Origin: an uncultured Bacteroides sp.
GTDB taxonomy: Bacteria; Bacteroidota; Bacteroidia; Bacteroidales; Bacteroidaceae
Length of the DNA: 46,022 nucleotides
NCBI GenBank assembly: GCA_905197435.1
Contig: CAJJYX010000004.1
Coordinates: 1 to 46,022 of the forward strand
Direction: 5' to 3'
Position 1 is the stretch's first letter; the number at the start of each line of letters is the position of its first letter. The notes below the pieces were generated by a model. The model had not been told where the DNA came from and did no database searches. It saw nothing but the letters and a program-made list of their open reading frames with translations. Position numbers and translations under genes: made by a program. Positions 26,331 through 34,138 of the stretch are shown here, piece by piece.

Positions 26331-29300
26331 TTAGAATCCAATGTTAACACCAAAAGTAAAAGAACGAGTAGTAGGATAAGTATCACGATATTCAATACCG
26401 GGAGCCTGTACATTGTTAATATCAAGTTCCGGATCTAACCCCGAGTAACCAGTTATGCAGAACAAATTATTACCCGATACATATACGCGAAGGCTCTTCA
26501 TGTATTTGTTATTGCGTATCGGAAGAGTGTAACCAATAGTCAGGTTGCTCAATTTAACAAAATCACCATCTTCCAGATAATAGCTCACCACTGCCTGTTT
26601 TTGTGCTCTCGACAAGGTATATTCTCCACCATAAGGAGCATTGAGCACACTCTTGAGTTTATTCAGAAACACTGCGTTATTCTCATAGAAAGCACGCGGA
26701 GAGTTGAGTATCTTAAAGAAAAACTGCCCGGTGAACTGTGCAGACAAATCGAAGTTTTTGTAACGCAACTGATTACTCCAACCAGCAAACAGCTGTGGCA
26801 TGCCTGTTCCCATGTCCTGACGATAACTTTCGTCAGCCAACATAGCATCGCTCATTTCTTCTATTTCTCCGGTATTAGGATTTTCAACTAGAAATACTCC
26901 ACGTTCTGCAACACCTACCGATTTAATCATATAAAAATGACCTAGCTCTTTTCCTACTTCCATGTAGTGTGTTCCCTGAGAAATAGGGGCATCCAAACCT
27001 CCTGTAATACGGAAGTTTGCCGTCTCGTAAAGGTCATTCGAAAGACTTACCAACTTATTCTTGTTATGTGAAACGGTCAATGTTGTCTTCCATTCAAAGT
27101 CTTTTGTACGCACCGGAACAGCATCGATGGCTATTTCAATACCTGTATTGCGCATTTTACCTACATTAGCCAACGTTTGATTATACAAGTTAGGCGGTAC
27201 CGGAACAGTATAATTCCACAACATATCTGTTGTATTCTTCTGATAAACATCAATTGAACCGCCTAATCGATCATTCAGCGTACTGAAGTCAAGACCAATA
27301 TTATATTCTGTTGATTTCTCCCATTTCAGATCCGGGTTAGGATTTGAAGTTGCTATCAGACCAGGTTTCCATTCTCCCTTATCATAAAAATATTCGCTAC
27401 CAAAGCTATATTTCAGCAACGAAAGATAGTTATCGTTAGGAATAACACCCGTAGTACCCATACCGGCACGCAGTTTCAAATTATTGAGCCAAGAAATATC
27501 CTTCATAAATTCTTCTTTGCTGATAGTCCAACCCAAAGATATTGATGGGAATGTTCCCCATTTATGATTGGTACCGAAACGGGAAGAACCTTCGCGGCGA
27601 ATACTGGCAAGAATATTGTACTTATCGGCAAATCCATAACTTATACGTCCGAAGAAACCTATCAATTTATTGTCATTTTTATAACTGCCCATACCTGCTT
27701 TACCATCCTTCAAGTAAGCACCTAAACCCAGATTATTGTATTGGAAGAAATCATTGGGGAAATCGGTATTATTGGCATTGAAACCAGAGTTCTGCGTGTA
27801 TTGGTAACTATAACCTGCCAGTGCATCAAAACGGTGCTGGCCAATTGTCATTTGATAGTTTGAAGTAAATTCCAATTCGTTAGTATAACTAGTAGCATAC
27901 GATTGGTATGCATAACCTGTATGTCCGGAACTGCGTTGATCTGGATAATCAGCAGTATAATAACCTTTATCATGTGCACCCCAAGTACGACGTGAAACCC
28001 GAAGGTTATTTTGCCAGCCCTTGATAGGTTCAAATGTCAATGTACCTGTCATACGAGTCCAATCGGTTTTGTAATCACCAGTACGTTCATTAATCATAGC
28101 CAGCGGATTGGCATATTCACTACGACCGAAATTCTCGTACCAATTACCATCCATATCTTTGATAGGTTCAGTAGGGTTATGGATAATAGCCTGACGGTAT
28201 TGGTAAGTAGCGTTATTGGCACTGTTGGTGTGTTCCCCCTTGAGTAAGTTTACACTTACTTTCAACATATCGTCCAAAAACCAGTGTGTTAAGTTCATGT
28301 TCAGCGTAAGGTCTTTACTATAAGTATTCAGAATTACACCTTGGTCATCACGATAGGTTACATCGGCAGAATAAGTTGTTTTCTGTGTACCTCCACGAAC
28401 GCTGAGGTTATGATTATGAGAGAAGCTGGTACGCGTAATGGCATCCAACCAATCAGTATCATAACCTTCATCTGTAAAGTCGGTATAACCCTTACGGATC
28501 TCTTCGGGGCCCATAAAATCATGTTTTTTACCGAATTGAGACAATGACATGTAACCAGAATAGTTGATAGAAGTTTTCTGTTCACGTTTTCCATCAACTG
28601 TTGTAATAAGAATTACCCCATTGGCACCACGTGTACCATAAATAGCAGCTGCAGAAGTATCTTTCAACACATCCACCGATGCTATATTCTCGGGAGACAC
28701 TGTACTCATATCACCGGGAATACCATCAATTAACACCAATGGACTATTACTACCAGTTAATGTAATGACACCACGCAAACGGATACTTGATCCGGAGTTT
28801 GGGTCACCACTACCTTTCGATATAATAAGACCTGCAACTTTTCCTTTAATTAAGTCAGCGGCATCACTCACTTTTCCTTGAATAAAATCATCTTTCTTCA
28901 CACTGCTAATAGCACTCGTTACGTCCCCTTTTTTTTGCGTTCCATAACCGATAACTACAACTTCATCCAGCAATTCAGTGTCATCCGCTAAAGTTACATT
29001 GACTTTCCGTTGTGAACCTATTACTATTTCCTGGCTCTTATAACCAATGTAAGAGATTATCAGCACAGAGTTCGACCCGCTTACTTTCAAAGTATATTCA
29101 CCGTCAACGTTGGTGATAACACCGTTACTAGTTCCTTTTTCAAGAACATTGGCACCGATAATAGGTTCACCACTCTTGTCTTTTACCACACCAGTAATTG
29201 TAACAGTCTGTTGCTGCACAATCTCAGTTGTCATTGATGTTGTCGTTCCTTGAGTTGCAAATACCGGACTTACACCGATACCTGCTACAAAGAAAAGACA

Positions 29301-29366
29301 GGTTGCAGCCTTCAATACAGCATTGCTGAACGAGACTCGATTTTCATGTGTATTCATAATATTCAA
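26331..29366 (-). CDS. SusC-type TonB-dependent transporter (PUL2)
   Basis: The 1,011-residue outer-membrane protein has a signal peptide (AATCLFFVAGIGVSPVFA). A carboxypeptidase-regulatory-like domain follows (residues ~55-130, TGVVKDKSGEPIIGANVLEK). The plug comes next (EVVVIGYGTQKKGDVTSAIS, PLVLIDGIPG, VLKDTSAAAIYGTRGANGVI), then a complete beta-barrel ending SFTFGVNIGF. There is no STN domain, in line with control by the HTCS rather than by an anti-sigma. Met at 29357 is an alternative start. It imports the oligosaccharide or glycopeptide bound by the SusD partner. The gene is intact, unlike the PUL1 SusC. Confidence 0.95.
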   Translation of the reverse strand: MNIMNTHENRVSFSNAVLKAATCLFFVAGIGVSPVFATQGTTTSMTTEIVQQQTVTITGVVKDKSGEPIIGANVLEKGTSNGVITNVDGEYTLKVSGSNSVLIISYIGYKSQEIVIGSQRKVNVTLADDTELLDEVVVIGYGTQKKGDVTSAISSVKKDDFIQGKVSDAADLIKGKVAGLIISKGSGDPNSGSSIRLRGVITLTGSNSPLVLIDGIPGDMSTVSPENIASVDVLKDTSAAAIYGTRGANGVILITTVDGKREQKTSINYSGYMSLSQFGKKHDFMGPEEIRKGYTDFTDEGYDTDWLDAITRTSFSHNHNLSVRGGTQKTTYSADVTYRDDQGVILNTYSKDLTLNMNLTHWFLDDMLKVSVNLLKGEHTNSANNATYQYRQAIIHNPTEPIKDMDGNWYENFGRSEYANPLAMINERTGDYKTDWTRMTGTLTFEPIKGWQNNLRVSRRTWGAHDKGYYTADYPDQRSSGHTGYAYQSYATSYTNELEFTSNYQMTIGQHRFDALAGYSYQYTQNSGFNANNTDFPNDFFQYNNLGLGAYLKDGKAGMGSYKNDNKLIGFFGRISYGFADKYNILASIRREGSSRFGTNHKWGTFPSISLGWTISKEEFMKDISWLNNLKLRAGMGTTGVIPNDNYLSLLKYSFGSEYFYDKGEWKPGLIATSNPNPDLKWEKSTEYNIGLDFSTLNDRLGGSIDVYQKNTTDMLWNYTVPVPPNLYNQTLANVGKMRNTGIEIAIDAVPVRTKDFEWKTTLTVSHNKNKLVSLSNDLYETANFRITGGLDAPISQGTHYMEVGKELGHFYMIKSVGVAERGVFLVENPNTGEIEEMSDAMLADESYRQDMGTGMPQLFAGWSNQLRYKNFDLSAQFTGQFFFKILNSPRAFYENNAVFLNKLKSVLNAPYGGEYTLSRAQKQAVVSYYLEDGDFVKLSNLTIGYTLPIRNNKYMKSLRVYVSGNNLFCITGYSGLDPELDINNVQAPGIEYRDTYPTTRSFTFGVNIGF

Positions 29367-29425
29367 TTAAAAGGTTATTATTCAATTACAAGTTATTTAT
29401 TCCTAATTTAAAAAAATAGATTAGC

Positions 29426-31861
29426 TTAGTTTACTTTCCACTCAATCACCCCACCCGAAGCGCCTTTTTGCAACAAAGCAGCAATTTTCAATCCTGTCGT
29501 TTTTACCGGTTTAAAATCAAGGCTATTATAGCAGTCTTTCTTTACCGTGTACTCATTCAAAGCTTCTACCTCTTTCCAAGTTTTTCCATCCTTATAATAA
29601 AGTTTCCAACTTTCCGGCACACGGAAATCGCCATCATAATGATCGAAATCCAACCAATAAACCTGTATGTTTGAAACAGTGTAAGGCTGATCAAATTGAT
29701 AGGCCAAGGTTTCCTGTGTCCCGTTTCTCAACCACCAATAATGGTAAGGTTTAGAAATATCCGATGAGCGTTTCGGTTCCCATTGGTCATTCACACCCCA
29801 TGCCCAGCTTTCTACAGAGGCTGATTCGGGGGCATCTTTCTGAATAGGGGCCTGTATCATTAGGGTCTGTGCCTTACTGGCAATTGTCGGTTCGGGAATG
29901 GGACGAGCATACTCGGCAGCTTCGGGAATCCAAACAGCCATCTGGTCTGCACCGCGATTGTTCCAGGTTGAATAAGGAATGGCTTTGAAAGGAACCTCTT
30001 TCACACTACCGTCTTTACCAACTTCCTTCGCATTACCGGTCAGCACCACAACACCGTTCAACAGATTAGCGTCATAAGATGCTTCCATCGGAGTAGCATC
30101 AGGAATGAACTTATTGAAAACAGTGCTGTCAGCCTGGTCTTTACCTTCCAGACAGAACATGATTGGACCACGTTCGATAGCCAGTTTGCCACGGTCATCT
30201 TCTACATTATCATTGGCTTTAATACGACGTACGTCCATCGGGAGACTAATTTCTACCACATCACCCGCTTTCCAGACACGTGAAATTGTGGCATAGCCGT
30301 CATACTGTTTGGCATTTACTTTCTTACCATTGACAAAGATTCCGTAAGCACCTGCCTTATCGGTAAATGAATAAAGATCCGTCGGTACGGGGGCATCCTG
30401 CGCCCAACCCGGGATACGGAAACGTAAAGCGAATTCCTGCTCTTTCTCAGGAGTAACAAAGATGGAAACTTCTCCCTTCCAAGGATACTCAGTAGTCTGC
30501 TCCAACGTCACATTATTACTGTCCGTATTAAGGTCGGCCTTACTCTGAATATAGAGATTGACATAAATATCATTACCCTGAGTGGCGTACATATAATAAG
30601 GAACAGAGGCCATGAAACGGGTTACGTTGCCCGGACAACAGGCACAACCAAACCAGTGTTGGCGTTCGTGCTGCCCCATAGATTCGAGCGGATTGTCATA
30701 GAAGAACTTATCGCCACTAAGAGAGACACCCGAAATCACACCATTATAAAGTGCACGTTCCAGCACATCGGCATATTTTGCATCCCCCGTAGCCAGAAAC
30801 ATACGGTGATTCCAATAAACATTGGCAATGGAAGCACAAGTTTCACAATATGCTGTATGATTGTTCAATTCATAGTCAGGCCCGAAACCTTCACCCTGCG
30901 GACGGGAACCGATACCTCCGGTTATAAAGAGCTTTTTACTTGCCATATTCTCCCAAATGCGGCTCAAAGCATTGAAATAAGCCGTGTCCCGGGTCAGGGC
31001 AGCTACATCGGCAACGCCCGAATAAAGGTATCCGGCACGCACGGCATGGCCTACGATTTCGTCTTGCTGCAAAATAGGTTTATGATCCTGGCTGTATTCG
31101 CTAAGGCGATGGCCGTCTGTTCCGCGTCCGGTTTCCTCCACGAAGTATTTAGCCATTTGCAGATATTTCCCGTCACCGGTCACCTTATATAATTTAGCAA
31201 GCGCCATCTCGGCGATAGGGTGTCCCGAGGGAACATGCTTTTGTCCTTCAGCGGGACCGAATACCTGGCAGACAAGGTCGGCGTTTTTGATAGCTACATC
31301 AAGCAGAGAACGTTTGCCTGTTGCGCGATAGTGTGCAACAGCGGCTTCGTACAAGTGACCGCTATTATAAAGTTCGTGGCTGTTGATTTTTTCCCAACGA
31401 TGCGTTCCCCACCAACCGGAAAGACGGTAGCTTTTATTTGTTACACACGTGGTGAGGTAACCATCCGGTTCCTGAGCTGCGGCAATAAGGGAAATCACAC
31501 TATCCAGATAAGCATCCAGTGCTTTGTCATACTTCACAGCCAACGAGTAGGAAGCTCCTTCTATTATTTTATAAGGATCGGTATCGTCAAAAGAGAAATC
31601 ACCACGGTGCTCACCTTTCATCAATCCTCCGGCAATGGCAAAATTATCGAAGCGTCCGTTCTTCTCACATTCCTTAAATGCAGAAGGTATGGAGACTGTA
31701 CGATTGGTTTCAATACGCGGAGTCCAGAAGTTATCGTTCAGGTGAACTTGCGTAAAAGGGACTTCTTTAATCGGAGCATCAGGCTGAACGTAAGGTTCGC
31801 TGCAAGCGCTCATGCCCAAGAGGGCGATGCTGCCAAAAAGGAATTGGATTCGTTTATTCAT
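29426..31861 (-). CDS. GH127 beta-L-arabinofuranosidase-like lipoprotein
   Basis: The 811-residue protein has a lipoprotein signal (lipobox MSAC). The GH127 (alpha/alpha)6 core carries the family's zinc site: YCETCAS gives E340 and C342, and FGCACCPGN gives C408 and C409, matching the Glu-Cys3 set of Bifidobacterium HypBA1 from memory. Other landmarks are DDTDPYKIIEGASY, SGHLYEAAVAHY and ITGGIGSR. The last ~180 residues (YTVSNIQVYWLDFDH, VPESWKLYYKDG) look like an F5/8-type binding domain. HypBA1 removes beta-L-arabinofuranose from Hyp-linked arabinan of plant glycoproteins; some GH127 act on rhamnogalacturonan II instead. It is the first gene of the minus-strand PUL2 operon. Confidence 0.88.
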   Translation of the reverse strand: MNKRIQFLFGSIALLGMSACSEPYVQPDAPIKEVPFTQVHLNDNFWTPRIETNRTVSIPSAFKECEKNGRFDNFAIAGGLMKGEHRGDFSFDDTDPYKIIEGASYSLAVKYDKALDAYLDSVISLIAAAQEPDGYLTTCVTNKSYRLSGWWGTHRWEKINSHELYNSGHLYEAAVAHYRATGKRSLLDVAIKNADLVCQVFGPAEGQKHVPSGHPIAEMALAKLYKVTGDGKYLQMAKYFVEETGRGTDGHRLSEYSQDHKPILQQDEIVGHAVRAGYLYSGVADVAALTRDTAYFNALSRIWENMASKKLFITGGIGSRPQGEGFGPDYELNNHTAYCETCASIANVYWNHRMFLATGDAKYADVLERALYNGVISGVSLSGDKFFYDNPLESMGQHERQHWFGCACCPGNVTRFMASVPYYMYATQGNDIYVNLYIQSKADLNTDSNNVTLEQTTEYPWKGEVSIFVTPEKEQEFALRFRIPGWAQDAPVPTDLYSFTDKAGAYGIFVNGKKVNAKQYDGYATISRVWKAGDVVEISLPMDVRRIKANDNVEDDRGKLAIERGPIMFCLEGKDQADSTVFNKFIPDATPMEASYDANLLNGVVVLTGNAKEVGKDGSVKEVPFKAIPYSTWNNRGADQMAVWIPEAAEYARPIPEPTIASKAQTLMIQAPIQKDAPESASVESWAWGVNDQWEPKRSSDISKPYHYWWLRNGTQETLAYQFDQPYTVSNIQVYWLDFDHYDGDFRVPESWKLYYKDGKTWKEVEALNEYTVKKDCYNSLDFKPVKTTGLKIAALLQKGASGGVIEWKVN

Positions 31862-31954
31862 AATATCATATTGTATTTTAGTTCGTTACCAAAAGTGTAC
31901 GGCAAAGGAAAGGGATTTATCTCGAACCGAATAAAACGAAAATCCATATGAATG

Positions 31955-31962
31955 CAAAAATA
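31955..31962 (-). promoter_or_regulatory. -7 box candidate for the GH127-susC-HTCS operon
   Basis: On the minus strand the bases read TATTTTTG, an exact TAnnTTTG. The start codon is 93 nt further on. No good -33 TTTG lies at the right distance, as expected for a promoter that needs an activator; the direct repeats at 31990-32020 would supply it. A second, less perfect box (TTCCTTTG, 31903-31910) is an alternative. Confidence 0.4.
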
Positions 31963-31989
31963 GTCGGGTTACAATGGCTCTGGAGAATA

Positions 31990-32020
31990 TTTAGATTATT
32001 ATCGCATTGGCTTGGATTAT
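31990..32020 (-). promoter_or_regulatory. Candidate HTCS operator: direct repeat ATAATCYAA, 21 bp apart
   Basis: Read on the minus strand, ATAATCCAAG and ATAATCTAAA begin 21 bp apart, and the proximal copy ends 27 nt before the TATTTTTG box. The same repeat, in the same orientation to its operon and 128 nt from the start codon, precedes the GH97 operon (33981-34010). The shared 14-mer AAAAAATAATCCAA is exact. No other pair of this kind was noticed in the window. The rest of the 356-nt gap to the AAA gene holds only its promoter. Confidence 0.5.
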
Positions 32021-32150
32021 TTTTTCACGGGTACGGATATTGTACGCACAACAAATCTATAAACAGCAAACGAAAAACAAATGGTCTCTTTATTCGTTGC
32101 AAATAATGCGGTGATTAGGAATGCCCGAAGGCATAGTTTCTCAAGAATAG

Positions 32151-32182
32151 TTTCTTAATCTAATGGAAATCATCTATCTTTG
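32151..32182 (+). promoter_or_regulatory. Housekeeping promoter for the AAA-ATPase/nuclease gene
   Basis: TATCTTTG (32175-32182) is an exact -7 box; TTTC (32151-32154) stands 20 nt upstream as a -33 element. A purine-rich AAGGAG (32203-32208) lies 9 nt before the ATG at 32218, an unusually clear ribosome-binding site for this phylum and the reason for choosing that start over the TTG at 32200. Confidence 0.6.
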
Positions 32183-32217
32183 TCATTCTGAAACATTGCT
32201 TGAAGGAGAAACAGAAT

Positions 32218-33969
32218 ATGATGTATATGGCACCTGCAAACAGAAAACGTTTACCTTATGGCATGATGAACTTTGAGGATATCCGCCTCGAAAACTATTA
32301 TTATGTAGACAAGACCGCCTTTATTCCCATGATTGAGCAGGCAGAGCGCTTCTTTTTCTTTTTCCGTCCCCGTCGATTCGGCAAAAGCCTGACACTGAAC
32401 TTGCTGCAGCACTACTATGACGTGCGTGCCAAGGACAAGTTTGACACGCTGTTCGGCGACCTCTACATCGGACAGCATCCTACGCACGACCGCAACAGCT
32501 ATCTGGTACTGAAACTCAATTTCTCCGGCATCATCGGTGAGCTGAACAATTACCGCCAGGGACTGGATGCGCACTGCCGGACCATGTTCGACTATTTTTG
32601 TGATATTTATGCCGACTATCTGCCACAGGGCATCAAGGAAAAGCTGGATGAAAAAGATGGTGCGGTAGAGCAGCTTGAATATCTATATACAGAATGTCAA
32701 AAGACGAATCAGAAGATTTATCTCTTCATTGACGAATACGATCATTTTACCAACGCCATCCTTTCGGATTCCGGAAGTTTACACCGTTACACAGACGAGA
32801 CACACAAGGAAGGTTATCTGCGCGCTTTCTTCAATAAGGTGAAAGCCGGAACCGACTCTTGCATCAAGCGCTGCTTCATCACCGGAGTCAGTCCCGTAAC
32901 GATGGATGACCTGACCAGTGGTTTCAATATCGGGACAAACTATTCCCTTACGCCGGAATTTAACGCAATGATGGGCTTTACGGAAGAGGAAGTGCGCGAA
33001 ATGCTGACATACTATTCCACAAACAGCCCATTCCATCACAGCGTGGACGAATTGATAGAGATAATAAAACCGTGGTACGACAATTATTGCTTTGCCGAGG
33101 AATGCTATGGTGGAACTACGATGTACAATTCCAACATGGTGCTCTATTTCGTCAAGAACTATATTCAAAATGGCAAAGTTCCGCGGAGTATATTAGAAGA
33201 TAACATTCGTATCGACTACGAGAAGCTGCGCATGCTCATCCGCAAGGACAAGGAGTTTGCACACGATGCTTCCATTATCCAAACCTTGGTAAGCCAAGGC
33301 TTCATCACTGGAGAATTGAAAAAAGGTTTTCCGGCTGTCAACATAACCAATCCCGACAACTTCGTGAGCCTGCTCTATTATTTTGGGATGCTTACCATCA
33401 GTGGCATGCACGAAGGAAAGACGAAGCTCACCATCCCCAACATGGTAGTCCGCGAACAGTTATACACCTATCTATTGAACACCTACAATGATGCCGACCT
33501 TAGTTTTGACAGTTACGAAAAGAGTGAACTGGCAAGTGCCTTGGCCTATCGTGGCAACTGGCAAGCTTACTTCGGTTACATCGCTGATTGCCTGAGGCGT
33601 TACGCCTCCCAGCGCGACAAGCAGAAGGGCGAATTCTTCGTCCACGGCTTCACCCTTGCCATGACGGCTCAGAATCGCTTCTACCGTCCCATCTCCGAGC
33701 AGGACACGCAGGCCGGCTATGTGGATATCTTTCTTTGTCCGATGCTGGAGATTTACTCTGACATGAAACACAGTTACATCGTGGAACTGAAATATGCCAA
33801 ATACAAAGACCCCGAAACCCGAGTGGAGGAACTTCACAGGGAAGCCATCGAACAGGCCAACCGTTATGCAGAGACAGACACGGTGAAGTATGCCATCGGC
33901 ACCACAGAATTGCATAAGATTGTGGTGGTATATAAAGGAATGGAAATGCGGGTGTGCGAAGAGGTGTAA
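32218..33969 (+). CDS. AAA-ATPase-like protein with C-terminal PD-(D/E)XK nuclease domain
   Basis: The 583-residue cytoplasmic protein starts with the family's LPYGMMNFEDIRLENYYYVDKT-type segment (residues ~12-32). A Walker A-like RPRRFGKSLTL (G55-K56-S57) and Walker B KIYLFIDEYDH follow. Near the C-terminus, GYVDIFLCP... YIVELKYAK fits the PD-(D/E)XK nuclease core of DUF1703/PDDEXK_9. The architecture is that of the AAA-ATPase_like + PDDEXK_9 proteins found in many copies in Bacteroidetes; their job is not established. It has its own promoter and terminator and no link to glycan use, so it looks like a passenger inserted between the two PUL2 operons. Confidence 0.85.
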   Translation: MMYMAPANRKRLPYGMMNFEDIRLENYYYVDKTAFIPMIEQAERFFFFFRPRRFGKSLTLNLLQHYYDVRAKDKFDTLFGDLYIGQHPTHDRNSYLVLKLNFSGIIGELNNYRQGLDAHCRTMFDYFCDIYADYLPQGIKEKLDEKDGAVEQLEYLYTECQKTNQKIYLFIDEYDHFTNAILSDSGSLHRYTDETHKEGYLRAFFNKVKAGTDSCIKRCFITGVSPVTMDDLTSGFNIGTNYSLTPEFNAMMGFTEEEVREMLTYYSTNSPFHHSVDELIEIIKPWYDNYCFAEECYGGTTMYNSNMVLYFVKNYIQNGKVPRSILEDNIRIDYEKLRMLIRKDKEFAHDASIIQTLVSQGFITGELKKGFPAVNITNPDNFVSLLYYFGMLTISGMHEGKTKLTIPNMVVREQLYTYLLNTYNDADLSFDSYEKSELASALAYRGNWQAYFGYIADCLRRYASQRDKQKGEFFVHGFTLAMTAQNRFYRPISEQDTQAGYVDIFLCPMLEIYSDMKHSYIVELKYAKYKDPETRVEELHREAIEQANRYAETDTVKYAIGTTELHKIVVVYKGMEMRVCEEV

Positions 33970-33980
33970 CCTCCGTCCCG

Positions 33981-34010
33981 ATAATCCAAAGACTAAAAAA
34001 ATAATCCAAA
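33981..34010 (+). promoter_or_regulatory. Candidate HTCS operator upstream of the GH97 operon
   Basis: ATAATCCAAA occurs twice, at 33981-33990 and 34001-34010, exactly 20 bp apart; a third, weaker TAGTCCAAG begins at 34013. It matches the repeat before the divergent operon in sequence, orientation, spacing and distance to the start codon (128 nt). Candidate -7 boxes are GATTCTTG (34038-34045, 27 nt downstream, as in the other operon) or TTACTTTG (34101-34108). Confidence 0.5.
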
Positions 34011-34012
34011 CA

Positions 34013-34050
34013 TAGTCCAAGAATACCATAAATGGGTGATTCTTGGACTA
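34013..34050 (+). terminator. Rho-independent terminator of the AAA-ATPase gene
   Basis: TAGTCCAAGAAT (34013-34024) pairs perfectly with ATTCTTGGACTA (34039-34050), followed by TTCTTTTATT. It ends transcription from 32218-33969. Its left arm touches the candidate operator, so the promoter for the GH97 operon is likely downstream (about 34101) or overlaps it. Confidence 0.75.
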
Positions 34051-34138
34051 TTCTTTTATTACATTATATTATTCAGTCCTTCCGTTCACTCCTTTCCCGC
34101 TTACTTTGCACACGGACCCAATAAAGAGTTTACTTATT

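Noticed and set aside
26318..26425. 36-codon hydrophobic extension of PUL2 SusD
   Set aside because: It overlaps the SusC coding end; the lipoprotein signal starting at 26317 is complete without it.
34043..34138. 32-codon extension of the GH97 gene
   Set aside because: It begins in the terminator hairpin and precedes the clear signal peptide at 34139.
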